From positions 14,073,501 to 14,137,500 of the forward strand of contig JAEOAD010000052.1 in the NCBI GenBank assembly GCA_036365145.1: a DNA stretch of 64,000 nt, read 5' to 3'. The stretch is from Orientallactaga sibirica (lineage: Eukaryota; Chordata; Mammalia; Rodentia; Dipodidae). The translations under genes and the position numbers were made by a program. Below are positions 43,428-53,993 of the stretch, one piece after another; positions within the stretch are counted from its first letter, which is position 1, and each line of letters opens with the position of its first letter. The notes beneath the pieces are model-generated. The model did no database searches. It was not told where the DNA came from and worked only from the letters and a program-made list of their open reading frames with translations.

Positions 43428-43509
43428 TCTTTTTTATTTTCTTTCTTTTTAAGCATGGATGCATTTCAGTTTCTTCCAAACTCCCAAATATAAACCCATG
43501 TGAGTCAGC

Positions 43510-43891
43510 TGTGATGGTCAGTCTTCTAGGTCCATTGGACTGGATTTGGAATCACCCAGGAGACTCGTCTCTTTGCATGCCAGTGAGAGAGTTTCTAGAT
43601 GGGTTGACTAAAGAGGGAAGACCTGTCCCAGTGCAGGCGGCACCATCTCATGGGCTGGAGTTCTGGACTGATAAGAAGGGAAAGAGGAGAAAGTGAGCTG
43701 AGCACCACGATTTCCCTTCTCTGTCCAGATGTGAGCCAGCCTCCACCTCTGCGAGCTGCCCTGCTCCCATTCCCTCCCCACCACGATGGACTGTGCTCAC
43801 AGGCCATGAGCGGAAATACAATAATCCTTTCTCCTTCAAGTTGCTTCTTGTCAGGCATTTGGTTACGTCCACATGAAAAATAACTAACACA
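43510..43891 (+). mobile_element. Solo MaLR-type LTR
   Basis: Begins tgtgatggtcagtcttctag and ends aaataactaacaca (TG...CA). Flanked by tcagc on the left and tcatc on the right, a probable 5-bp duplication with one change. Length 382 bp, typical of MaLR LTRs. Confidence 0.7.
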
Positions 43892-44013
43892 TCATCCCTC
43901 AGAGTTCCTCATTCCTATTAACAGAAATGCACTTGCAAAGTCTCTTTACACCTCGGTCTGCTTCTACTTTTTCTGTTTTCTCTGTACACCAAGTTACTCC
44001 ACTACTCATAACC

Positions 44014-44408
44014 TGTCCACAGCTCCTTAGGTTAAGCTGAGATGAACTTCCAGACCAGGCACAGTTATGGAGGAAGGGATATTATTTATTGAAGCTTACA
44101 GATCAGGGAAGTTCCATAATGGCAAGAGAAGCAGCCTGCTCTTCACAGGACCAGGCAGAGAGAGAGAAAAAGCCAACCAGCCACCACAGCACACAGCAGC
44201 AAAACAAACTACAGCCAAAAGGTCACACAGCAGACTTCAGGAACTCCTGCTAGACACATTTGCATATCTTTACAATGGAATCTCAAACCCATCACCACAC
44301 CTTAAGACCGGGCCCCAGTGACCTTGCCTCTAGCAAGGTGATTGCAGATACAAACTATAACAAATAAAACACTGAATATATTGGGGGACATATATTCAAA
44401 CTACCACA
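44014..44408 (-). repeat. 3' LTR
   Basis: On minus it starts tgtggtagtttgaatatatg, has cttcaataaataat (poly-A signal) near the end and finishes ctgtggaca. The last 25 bp on minus align only loosely with the other LTR. Confidence 0.7.
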
Positions 44409-44430
44409 TTTCGCCCCTGGCCCCCAATAT
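44409..44430 (-). promoter_or_regulatory. Probable polypurine tract
   Basis: On minus, gggggccaggggcgaaa abuts the start of the 3' LTR, the place where plus-strand priming would occur. Confidence 0.45.
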
Positions 44431-45303
44431 ATTTAGCTCCTGGCCCCCAATAGATTTATAACTATCACACATTGTAAATTGTACTCAGTCCAATTTCAAA
44501 GGTTCTCACAGTCTTGATCAACTTAAGATAGTGAGTCCTGTAAAATCAAACAAGTTAAATACTTTCAACATGTAAAGGCACAGAGTAAACATTTTTAACT
44601 GGTATAAGGCATAGCAAGGAGAAACTAAAACAATGCAAACTCAACCACCATCAGCAGTCATCAAACTTCTGCAGTTCAAGTTCAATATAACCAGAGACTA
44701 ACAGTCTCAGGTTTTCCAATTCCGCCCCTCCAGCTGGGCAGAGTCGCCAGGGAAAACTTTCATCCCATGCCAACACTGCACTCCATGGTAGCCCTTTTGC
44801 ACAGTCCTGGTATATCCAAAACATCTTCAGGTCTCCATGCAAACCACGGTCCATCTTCCAAAAGGCTCTTCCAGCCTATTCCTCAGGAACTTCATGCCCT
44901 GCCTTCATGCTGCATCTCAGCAGCGGCTCCTGGAACCGTGTGCAACTCATGACCACTCCATGCATTTTCATGCTTCCAAAACTAATACCAGGTGTGCAGG
45001 ACACAGCCATATTCTTAATCCAGGGACAAAATAAACCATAGCCTTGAAAAGCAGGTTCCTTCTCCAGTCAACTCTTTCCAAAGAGTTTGCATTTCTAACA
45101 GTCTTTCCTCAGGCATCCTCTCCATTGTTTTAATGTAAATCAAGTCAGGCCACCTTCCTTCCACCTTCCTTAAGATTGCTAATGCGTTGACAATAGAAGC
45201 TCCAGTAACCTAAAACCAGTCTCAGTGCCTCTGCTTTTAACTTGCTTGAGGTTTTCCAACTTAAAATCTTAAAATCTCAGTCCGATATCTTCAGCCAAGC
45301 ACA

Positions 45304-45687
45304 TCAGTCCATTACAAATTTAACCTTGATCAAACTTTCTGGGCCTGGAGCAGAACGTAGCCATCCCTTATGCCAGTAGCCCAGTTCCAACAAAGTCCTC
45401 TGCAGTCTTTCCTTCCCCTTAGAAAGCTCATAAGCCAAGCCTCGAAGTTCAGTACTATCTGCACTTAGCATTCTCAAACTCTCATCAGAATAGTCCATAA
45501 AACTTGGCTTACCACTCCAGAAGGCATCTTCAGTTGCAAGCACCAAGTCCATGCCCATTCCTCCAAAACAAAGGTTCCAAAAGACGAATATCCACACGGT
45601 CAGGTTCATCTCACCCCACACTCCTGGTACCACTTTACTGTTGCAGACAGCTTCAGGTTCGCTGAGATGAACTTCCAGACCAGGCAC
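45304..45687 (-). pseudogene. Internal ORF of the MaLR-type element (127 codons)
   Basis: An open frame starting in the LTR end and crossing the primer site into the internal region. It has a hydrophobic stretch near residues 29-50, then a charged part. No retroviral protease, RT or integrase motif is visible and I do not recognise the product. Because it begins in LTR/PBS sequence it may be fortuitous. Confidence 0.3.
45615..45632 (-). promoter_or_regulatory. Primer binding site, tRNA-Leu type
   Basis: On minus, tggtaccaggagtgtggg just after the LTR end matches the PBS string I know from ERVL/MaLR elements. Confidence 0.7.
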
Positions 45688-45981
45688 AGTTATGGAGGAA
45701 GGGATATTATTTATTGAAGCTTACAGATCAGGGAAGTTCCATAATGGCAAGAGAAGCAGCCTGTTCTTCACAGGACCAGGCAGAGAGAAAAAGCCAACCA
45801 GCCACCACAGCACACAGAGCAAAACAAACTACAGCCAAAAGGTCACACAGCAGACTTCAGGAACTCCTGCTAGACACATTTGCATATCTTTACAATGGAA
45901 TCTCAAACCCATCACCACACCTTAAGACCGGGCCCCCAGTGACCTTGCCTCTAGCAAGGTGATTGCAGATACAAACTATAA
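45639..45981 (-). repeat. 5' LTR, outer end missing
   Basis: Nearly identical to 44036-44350, but ends at acaaactata where the other copy continues for another 50-60 bp. Confidence 0.8.
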
Positions 45982-46545
45982 GAAAGGGCCTAGCCCAATT
46001 GCCATTTAAGATGGCTTCTTAGAAGTAGTCCTGTACTGCTCCCCTTATGTCCCACTGGCCAGAACCTAGTCACGTGCTCACATCCAGCTGTTAGGGGAAT
46101 AGGAAAGACGGGAGTTCTGTTACTGAGGAAGAAGGAAGAAGGAAGATAGGAAGCAGCTTGCTCTGCCATGCGCCTCTGTGGCCCAGTGTGTCCTTGGTTC
46201 ACCTTCCTATGGGCACCTTCACTGGCAGAGAGAGAGAGAGACTCTTTCCCTTGCTGTCACTCAACTAGGAGGCCTGCCCTCGAGGGCTGAGGATCTTTTC
46301 TGGGCCTGTGGCATTTGGTGCAGTGCCTGGCAAGAGAAAGTGTTCAACCAGGATTCAATAAATAGACAGATGCCTTCGGGAAAAACTGTGAGAAGAAGGA
46401 GGGGACGAGGGAAAGTGTTCCTGAACAGATGACTCGTCCTGTCCTAGAAGAGAAAGTAGGGACCGTGCTAAACACACACATTCTGTCACCAGTGTCGTCA
46501 CACTCACTATTTGTGATGATGTTACAGATGCAACAGGGCAGAGGT
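45982..46545. other. Unassigned sequence
   Basis: No confident family. 46290-46380 is weakly L2/MIR-like (cagtgcctggcaagagaaag, attcaataaatagacaga). Confidence 0.4.
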
Positions 46546-46577
46546 TTATTTTTATTTTATTTATTTTCAAGGAGAAG

Positions 46578-46609
<32 letters not shown>

Positions 46610-46764
46610 AGAATGGGCACACCAGGACCTTTAGCAGCTGTAAATGAACTCCAGATGTATGCTCCACTTTATGCATTTGGTTTTACGTGGGTACTGCGGA
46701 ATCAACCTCAGGTCCTTAGGTTTTGTAGGCAAGCGCCTTAACCACCGAGCAGTCTCTCCAGTCC
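46546..46764 (-). mobile_element. B2-like SINE
   Basis: (GA)n at 46569-46606, body ggacctttagcagctgtaaa, head gcagtctctccagtcct. Confidence 0.92.
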
Positions 46765-47287
46765 TTTCACGAAAGAAGCAACAGGCTGAGTGGTACTTAG
46801 TGTCTCCTTGAGGTAACATATCCAACTGGGCACCAGCAGACCTAGAAGCTATATGTCTTTTCAGCTCTATCCCTGTGGCCCAGCGCTCCACATGCTTTCT
46901 GCTTTGCCCAGAGGCTGCAGGGTGGTGTCCAGAGGAAACAATAGCTGGGGGAGGCCCAGGGAGGAGCAGTGGGCCAAGCCTTCCCCAGGTGGGGCAGCTC
47001 CATCAGGTTCCATCAGTCACCTTGTCATACCCAGCTGGCCGCAGACCTGGACTGTACTGTTGCCCAGGGGTTCAGTAAGAGCTTGTCTGCGATCTCATCC
47101 TATACAATGTGTTATTAAAGGATCATAAAGGCCTCATCCAAGCCTGATTGCCTCAGAACAGGAACTCAGAGCACAGTGAGAGCCAGTCTCTGCACAGGGT
47201 GCACTGGCTCTCGTGCTGGGTGGAGAGCAGGCCTTTTTATGAACTTTCCTGTCTACTTCCTTTAGGCTCATGGGAGTCTTCTTCTTC
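46765..47287. other. Unique sequence
   Basis: Nothing recognised. Confidence 0.5.
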
Positions 47288-47494
47288 TTTTTTTTTTTTA
47301 ATGCAAGCCCAACAGACTAGCCTTTTTCTGTACGTGAGAGGGAATTGGTGTGTCAGATCCTCCAGCCACTGGGATTGAACTCTAGATGTGTGCACTACCT
47401 TGTGCGTCTGGTTTACGTGGGATCTGAAGAGTCAAACATGGGTCCTTAGGCTTCGCAGGCAAGTGCTTTAACTGCTAAGCCTTCTCTCCAGCCC
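47288..47494 (-). mobile_element. B2-like SINE, diverged
   Basis: No GA tract remains. Body tcctccagccactgggattg, head gccttctctccagccc. gggagtct/aggagtct flanks it. Confidence 0.85.
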
Positions 47495-47573
47495 AGGAGT
47501 CTAGTTTTATGGGACGATGATGCGATGGCAGGAGCTAGCCCCGCTCTGGCCTTCACTTGTTCACTGTTTTCAG

Positions 47574-47711
47574 GTGAATCAGATCCAGCAGCATTACCTG
47601 GGAACCTGCCAGAAATGCATTTGGAAGGAGAAGCCCTGGATAGCACTGGACAGGCTCCTGAGGAGGAGGAGAGGGAGGCCATGCAGCCAGCAACTGTGAT
47701 GGGCAAGCCTG
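47574..47711 (+). CDS. Candidate internal coding exon A
   Basis: A pyrimidine-rich acceptor (cttgttcactgttttcag) precedes 138 open bases ending in a good donor (CCTG|gtaagg). Read in phase 1 it gives 46 residues rich in Glu and Pro, including GESDPAALPGNLPEMHLEGE and APEEEEREAMQPATVMGKP. Start and end phases are both 1, so the exon is symmetric. The sequence is not repeat-derived. The composition suits a disordered acidic linker; I do not recognise the protein. Chance remains a real alternative. Confidence 0.35.
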
Positions 47712-47827
47712 GTAAGGCCCGCCAGTGGCTAACATGCAAGTGAGAGCTGGGCAGAGCAGCTGAGACTGGCCACCTGGCTAGCTGTCTCTGCGTCCTGGGT
47801 TTGGGCCAGATGTCCAGGCTGTCCTCT

Positions 47828-47968
47828 TTTTTTGTTTTGTTTTTCCAGGTAGGGTCTCGCTCTAGCTCAGGCTGACCTGGAATTCACTGTGTGGCCTTGA
47901 ACTCACGGCAATTCTCCTACCTCTGCCTCCCGAGTGCTGGGATTAAAGGCGTGCGCCACCATGCCCAG
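47828..47968 (-). mobile_element. B1-type SINE with internal deletion
   Basis: Reverse B1 lacking agtctcaggg. ccaggctgtcct at 47814-47825 and 47969-47980 is the target duplication. It lies in the putative intron after candidate exon A. Confidence 0.94.
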
Positions 47969-48255
47969 CCAGGCTGTCCTTCTGATAGGGAGCGGTTGAT
48001 TCCTGAGCTGGATGGTATTTGATGAAGTCCTGCACGGCTGTTTTGTATGAGCAAGCAATACAGGCAATTCAATTTGGCTTTTCAATAACTAACCATCTTC
48101 TGGGACCCTCTTGTGTTCCTTACCATCTCCCACCTGTGGCTCGTCATGGCCGTGTGAGGGAGCCCATTCTCTGAGGGGTGAGAGGGAGCATGATGCCCCA
48201 GGCACTGTCCACTCAGTGGGGCTCCTGGGTTTTGTTTCACAGCTCTGCCTTCCAG

Positions 48256-48346
48256 CAAGTGGTCCTCTGGTGAATGGGAAAGAACGAGAAGTCCAAACGA
48301 CATATGGTCAGGGCACACCTGAGATAGGTGTGTCTCAGGAAAGCCG
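48256..48346 (+). CDS. Candidate internal coding exon B
   Basis: Acceptor ctctgccttccag, 91 bases, strong donor (CCG|gtaagt). In phase 1, continuous with exon A, it reads SGPLVNGKEREVQTTYGQGT then PEIGVSQES with no stop. The alternative upstream acceptor (48241-48242) would put a stop in that frame, which favours the 91-nt version. The exit phase is 2. Protein not recognised. Confidence 0.33.
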
Positions 48347-49380
48347 GTAAGTCAGTTTATAAAGTCGTGGGTGGGAAGACATGAATCACCCCAGGGCTGT
48401 GGTTGAGCCTCGCACTGGACCTGCACTGTCAGGTGTTGCCCATGTCTGATTTTGCATGTGCCTGCCCGAGAAGCATGCTTGTGCTGGCCACTCGGTCACC
48501 TGGTTTCGAGTGACTGGGAAGGCATCGTGATGGCAGAAGTGGGATTGTCAGGAAAGGAGTCAAAAGGCAGGCAGTGGGGTGAGGAGGGTGACTTCCTCAT
48601 GCACTTGAACTCTGGGGTGGGGGGTGGCCAGATAACTGCTGTGTCCAAAGCAGTTTGACAAACATGAATTTTTGGGACTCAGCGTGGGACACAGAAAGGG
48701 ACAGCTCTTGGCATCGGTGAGAAACCATTGATGTGCATGTGGGCAGCCACTGGGAAGTCCGTCCTGGCTGAGGTTGAGTGGGGCAGGGCGGGGCGAGGCT
48801 TTGTACAAAGGGCCGGGCAGGCAGGCAGCGGTTCTGAGCCTGGAGGAAAGGCGCTCCCCAGGGGTGAGGGTGGTCACTGAGAACAGCAGAAGGTGGACAT
48901 GTGGGTGTCTGGTGCAATGGACATGTGGCTGGAAGAGCAGTTCCAGCAAACACACCTGGCTGCATACCTGTCTGGATTGGCTTGGGATGACGAAGTGTCC
49001 GGGCCTGCAGGGGGCGGGCCCTGTGTGTCTGTGCCCCAGCAAACATGTGTGAGTCTCAGTCCCTGAGTTTCCAGAGACGCCGTGGATTTTCCAAGCTTTA
49101 ATTACCTGCCTGCCTTCTACACCTAAGGCCTGTCCTTGCTGCTGTGGTGGGAAGGCTACTGGAGCTTGTTGGTCTCCTGAACGTGGTGGGCTGCAGAAGA
49201 AAGCATGTGCAGCCAGGCCTCCTGAGTGCATTCGAGGCTTCATAGGAGTGTTTCTTGTTTGCTCATCTACAGAACGGGCTGCACTGCGGGTCATGAGAGT
49301 GATGGGGCCAGGCACTGACTGCGGAGCCCAGGAGGCTGGGAGTCGCAACCAGTCCTCTTGTTTCTCTTCCTCTCCTGCAG
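48347..49380. other. Unique GC-rich sequence (putative intron)
   Basis: No repeats. It carries a 276-codon open frame on minus (48560-49390) rich in Pro, Ser, His, Cys and Leu, which I consider non-coding. Confidence 0.45.
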
Positions 49381-49443
49381 CCACACACATCTTGCCCAGG
49401 CTGGAATTCTCTGAATTCGAAAACCCAGCTGCCTTGGGGTGAA
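49381..49443 (+). CDS. Possible terminal exon C
   Basis: The acceptor is excellent (ttgtttctcttcctctcctgcag). One frame ends with EFSEFENPAALG and a stop, but that needs entry phase 1, whereas exon B leaves phase 2. In the exon-B frame a stop comes after about 11 residues. The phase conflict weakens the link. Confidence 0.18.
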
Positions 49444-49770
49444 CACACCTTGTGTGTCAGCTTGGCTGGCCTGGAGGGAGTTGAGCTGTATTTCTTCTAC
49501 TTGAAAAGCCTGAGGCAATTCTGTTCCTTTCCTGTCAGTGAGAAGGAATCGATGTCAGATATTCTATCCTACAGATCAAGTTCAGACCTCTGGCCACAGA
49601 GTCTGGCTCTCTGATATCATCACAATTACAGGAAAGGCTGGATCTGGCTCATGTCCTCATGGAATGCAGACTCCGGTTTCACCTTAGGGGACCAACGTGG
49701 GCATCCACTCTGTGCCACCAGGGTCTTCCCTTCTCTAGGAACACATTTCAAATATCAGCAAGGATGGGAA
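49444..49770. other. Unique sequence
   Basis: Could be 3' UTR if exon C is real; otherwise nothing recognised. Confidence 0.3.
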
Positions 49771-49996
49771 TTTTATTTTTATTTTTTTAAATTTTTGTTT
49801 AAGTTTTATTTATTTGACAGAGTCAGAGACAGAGACACAGAGAGAATGGGTGCACCAGGGCCTCCAGCCACTGCAAACCAACTCCAGATGCATGTGCCAC
49901 GTTGTGCATCTGGCTTATGTGGGTCCTGGGGAATCGAACTAGGGTCCTTTGGCTTTACAGGCAAGTGCCTTAACCACTAAGCCATCTCTTCAGCCC
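49771..49996 (-). mobile_element. B2-like SINE
   Basis: Standard reverse copy. aaggat(g/a)ggaa on both sides (49760 and 49997). Confidence 0.93.
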
Positions 49997-51059
49997 AAGG
50001 ATAGGAACTTAAAGCAGCCCTGCTGTACTCTCTGTTCTCTTTGTCCTTGCTGGAGGTTGAGCCAGGCTCGCTGCTGCAGGCAGAATCTGCCAGAGGAAGG
50101 CAAAGTCCCTTGACCTTCAAAATGAAATCCAGCTGCAGGGCCACCACAGAACCTGGCATGGCAGCTGCATTTAATCTCCCAGAGAAGAGCAGCCAGGGGC
50201 CTCCCGGCGGGCTGGCGCCTGTGGGAGGGTGCTTGACTTACCCAAGCTATGCCTCTGAGCTAACGGCAGCTCGAGACCGTCCCACTCGCAAAGCTGCGGA
50301 TGCTGGCTGTGTGGAAGGGGTGGGCCAGATGCCTGTCATCTGGGCTGAAACAGAAACAGTGCTGGGTCCTGGTGCTTTGTGCCACACAGACTGATGGCCT
50401 CACTTGAGATAGGCTGTTCAGAAGGTGGAAGCGGACGAGCGTCATCTGGGATGTAGCTGTTATGGTGCCTGCCTGTGTGCATCCGCTGAGCTTACAACCT
50501 AGCACCGTGACCTCCATCTGAATGAAATAGAGGGGCCAGAGAAGCTAAGTCCTGGGACCCCGAGGTCTTACGGCCATTAAGTGACAGGGCTGCATTCCAA
50601 CCCATACCCTCTGACTCCAGAGCAGAATGTACCACCATCGCTCGAGTGTTTCCTCCAAGGGCCCCGCATCCCTCCCACGTCCTCTCCTCCCTGTGCTTGT
50701 GGCTTGTGATCTGGACGGAGGGCCCGTTCTGTGCCGAGGGGCAGACCCCTCCTACACTGGGCACTGAGCTCTTTCCAGCCTGCTGGGTCCAGGGGCCAGC
50801 CCTACCTGGACTGTGGCCAGGCCTGGGTGCCGAAGAGGCAGGCTGAATGGCCTGCTTCATTCAAACAAACTCTTAATTCACCAGGACGGATGGAGCTGGG
50901 GATGTCACTGCCACTTTATAACTAGAGTTTGTAGAGTCAGCGCTTGAAAGGCATTTATTTGCATCTGAATAAAGCTGGCAGCTCTTCTCCACACCCCCAT
51001 CCTGAGCCTGTGATGTGGCAGAAAGATGCTAAGTCATAAAATGATAATAAATGCCTACA
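49997..51059. other. Unique sequence
   Basis: A poly-A signal AATAAA lies at 50969 (catctgaataaagctggc). 50890-50990 is an evenly composed block with ttataactag and atttgcatct motifs. No repeat recognised. Confidence 0.4.
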
Positions 51060-51222
51060 TTGTTAGAGCCGTGTAGACTTTCACAGAGCTGGTAATAGTT
51101 TATTTGAGCTTCATCCTCTCCAAACCACCTTTTAAAGCAGTACGGAGATTATTCTCTTTATAGATGGGAAACTGAAGCTCGAGGAGGTTGGCTCGGCCAA
51201 GGTTGAGGTGTGGACGGCAATG
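51060..51222 (-). mobile_element. MIR
   Basis: attctctttatagatgggaa then actgaagctcgaggaggttg is reversed MIR. Confidence 0.65.
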
Positions 51223-51665
51223 GTCTGATGTTCTTCACACTCACTGGGCACACGGTGCTGGGCTCCTGCCTTGCACGGTGATGTAGCAGAGACCGCCTCA
51301 GCTCTGTTAGACTTATGACCAGAACCTTGTCATTGGAACTACAATAAAAGGACAAGCCTTTAGGAAAAAAGATACTTAAAAATTACCCAACGAAGTGCTC
51401 AGAGAGCTGAACTGGTATTGGAGTGAGGTCAGCGCACTGAGGGGGGGGGCTGGGGATTCTTCTCGGAGATGCGGGGAAAGTGCAGCAGCTGGAACCTGGC
51501 ACATCAGAGGTCATACCCAGAGATAGCTGATGCAGGGGGTGTGGCAGGCCAAGGTCAAGTGTAGAAGAGACAGGAAGGAGGTGCTCCAAATCTGGGTTTT
51601 AAGAACTCGGGTACACAATTCTGAAGGGAAAATTGTCAGGGACTCACATCTGGTAACAGAATTGA
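51223..51665. other. Unique sequence
   Basis: Nothing recognised. Confidence 0.5.
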
Positions 51666-51668
51666 TAC

Positions 51669-51692
51669 CAAAAAAAAAAAAAAAAAAAAAAA
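51669..51692. repeat. Poly-A tract
   Basis: A run of about 24 A. Confidence 0.9.
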
Positions 51693-51703
51693 AAGAGCAA
51701 GGG

Positions 51704-51845
51704 AAGCTAGGTGTGGTGGCACATGCACACACCTTTAATCCCAGCACTCAGAAGGCGTGGGTAGGAAGATCAATAGGAGTTCGAGGTCAGCCTAGAGTTA
51801 CAGAGGGAGCTCCAGGTTTCTCAAAGAAAAAAAAAAAAAAAAAGG
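51704..51845 (+). mobile_element. B1-type SINE, diverged
   Basis: agctaggtgtggtggcacat ... gagttcgaggtcagcctaga, poly-A tail. Confidence 0.85.
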
Positions 51846-52009
51846 CAGGGGAAGGAGGGTCCTGAGCAAGAAAGAGACCAAGAATATAGCCTGATATGAA
51901 GAGCTGCCCAGAGCAGACAGAGTCCAAGACAGCAAGGTCTGTGGGGTGAGGTGGGCTGGGAAGCAGGTCAGTGCACTGTGGTGTGAGGTGGGGATGCTCC
52001 GGCTGTGAC

Positions 52010-52050
52010 TTCCTCCTTCCCTCCCTCCCTCCCTTCCCTCCTTCCTTTCT
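52010..52050. repeat. (CCCT/CCTT)n
   Basis: Pyrimidine run in front of the next SINE. Confidence 0.85.
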
Positions 52051-52256
52051 TTTTTTGAGACAGTGTCTCATGTATCCCAGGCTGCCCTTGAACTTATCAC
52101 GCAGCCGAGGATGACCTTGAACTTTCTAGTGTCCCACCTCTCCCTCCTGAGTGTTTGGGTTACAGGCATGTGCCACCATACCTGTACTGGGGATGGAACC
52201 CAGGGCTTTGTGCACGCTGGGCAAGCACTCTACCAGCTGAGCCCCAGCCCAGCCCC
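52051..52256 (-). mobile_element. B4-like SINE (B1 body plus ID head)
   Basis: gagacagtgtctcatgtatc ... ttacaggcatgtgccaccat then ctggggatggaacccagggc, gggcaagcactctaccagct. Confidence 0.7.
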
Positions 52257-53109
52257 TGGCATATGGTGAGGAGCTGTTCCTTGAGCTGACTTTGTGCAGA
52301 ATACTGCTCTGCAGGAAGCTTCTGGATGGTTCTGGAAGAGTCTGTGCTCAGTAAGGATGGCACATGAAACTCACCAGATGCTTTTGATCTGAAATTTAAC
52401 GGTCCCTTAAGGAAGCACATATATGATGTACATTTCCAGATAAAAGTGATTGTTTCCAAACTTTTGATCTTAGTTGGATCCCGGTTGACATCTCCTGGAA
52501 CACAGTCTAACCCTGGGCTGATCAATGGCCCACTCATGACACTTTCTGTCTTCTGCACCTGGCCCCTGGCCCCTGGCTTTTTCCCTCATCGTTAGTCGGC
52601 TGAAAGAAGGCTTAGATGTCTAAAGGAGACAAGACAGTGCTGTGACTTTAAGATTCCACCCACCCCTTTCATCTCTGCTTTGGCGTTTCCTTCCAGTTTT
52701 TCCTATGCCTTGTTAAAATTTGGCCGTCACCAAAGACTAATATGCTTTCAACAGTATTTGACATTTTGCCCATTGGGTTGTCTGTTCCAAACAATGTGAC
52801 AGTTTATTGATATGCAGAATAAAAGGTCAACAACCCTGGAGAGCCCAGCTTTTCTCTGACCAGCAGCTACACTCTGTCCACCTTGTTGCCCAAGTGAGCA
52901 GGAAACAGAGGGACAGACTGAAGGCAGCCAGACTCTGTAGTCCCTATGGAACTGTCATTGTCTTGTGCATGTCCTCACGCTGGGCTGGGCTCTTCTCCCC
53001 TCCTCTGCCTTTGGCCCCTCTGTTCTACAAAGATCTTTGATGGCCACAGGTCCACGATGGCCTCCTAGCAGCTCCTGTACTTGGGCATTTATCAGAATTA
53101 CCTAGAGAA
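52257..53109. other. Unique sequence
   Basis: Nothing recognised. A 132-codon minus frame overlaps the SINE edge. Confidence 0.5.
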
Positions 53110-53325
53110 AAATTTTAAAATATTTTATTTATTTATTTGAGAGTGAGAGAGAGAAAGAGGCAGATGGAGAGTATGGGTGCACCAGGGCCTCTAGCCACTG
53201 CAAACAAACTCCAGACGCACGTGCCATCTTGTGCATCTGGCTTTACATGGGTAGTTGGGATTCAAACTCAGGTCCTTAGGCTTTGCAGGCAAGTGCCTTA
53301 ACCACTAAACAATCTCTCCAGCCCT
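53110..53325 (-). mobile_element. B2-like SINE
   Basis: Standard reverse copy; head caatctctccagccct. Confidence 0.93.
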
Positions 53326-53327
53326 CT

Positions 53328-53545
53328 AAATATTTTTATTTATTTGCAAGACAGAGAGAGGGAGGGAGAGTGAGAAAGAGATACCGTGAACATGGATGTA
53401 CCAGAGCCTCTTGCCAATGCAAATGAACTCCAGTTACATGTGCTGCTCTATGCATCTGTGTTTATGTGGGTACTGGGGAATTGAACCTGGGCCTTCAGGT
53501 TTTACAAGCAAGTGCCTTTAACTGCTGAGCCATTTCCCCAGCCCT
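53328..53545 (-). mobile_element. B2-like SINE, second in tandem
   Basis: Reverse copy, more diverged (ccagagcctcttgccaatgc); head gagccatttccccagccct. Confidence 0.92.
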
Positions 53546-53589
53546 AGGTTCCTTTTTTTAAAAAAGTATATTTACTTCTACTTTTTTTT

Positions 53590-53615
53590 GCATATGTGTA
53601 TGTGATGTTTATTCT

Positions 53616-53655
<40 letters not shown>

Positions 53656-53871
53656 GGGGCCAGAGATTGAAACTTGACCCCAGGCCTCTCCAGTTTGCTG
53701 ATTCTAACTAGTCAGCTGGCTCTGGGGTCTCGTGTCTCTGCCTTCCAATTGCTGGGATGACAGGAGGACTTCCAGCCTCACCTGGTACATACATGGGTTT
53801 TAGGAGATCCAAACTCTGGTCCTCACACTTTCATAACAAGTGCTTTATCCACTGAGCCATCTCCCCAGCCT
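53590..53871 (-). mobile_element. Composite tRNA-head / B1-body SINE
   Basis: (TG)n at 53619-53652, gggggccagagattgaaact, end gagccatctccccagcc. Confidence 0.65.
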
Positions 53872-53993
53872 CTTGGTTTCTTTGTAACAGTGGTAAGGGA
53901 CTACATACAATCATGACTAAATAAAATAAGGAAAATCACATAACAAAGAGACCATTGGAAGGTGCATGAAAAATGTGGCCAAAAGGTAGAACA

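Larger units (their letters stand above)
44014..45981 (-). mobile_element. Near-complete MaLR/ERVL-type LTR retrotransposon
   Basis: In minus orientation: a 5' LTR (45639-45981, outer part missing), a tRNA-Leu-type primer site (45615-45632), about 1.2 kb of internal sequence, a purine-rich stretch (44409-44430) and a 3' LTR (44014-44408). The LTRs differ by one substitution and three small indels over about 320 bp by eye. There is no pol sequence, so it is non-autonomous like other MaLRs. Naming rests on architecture and primer site. Confidence 0.75.

Noticed and set aside
44014..45981. Autonomous endogenous retrovirus
   Set aside because: The internal region is only about 1.2 kb and shows no protease, RT, RNase H, integrase or envelope sequence.
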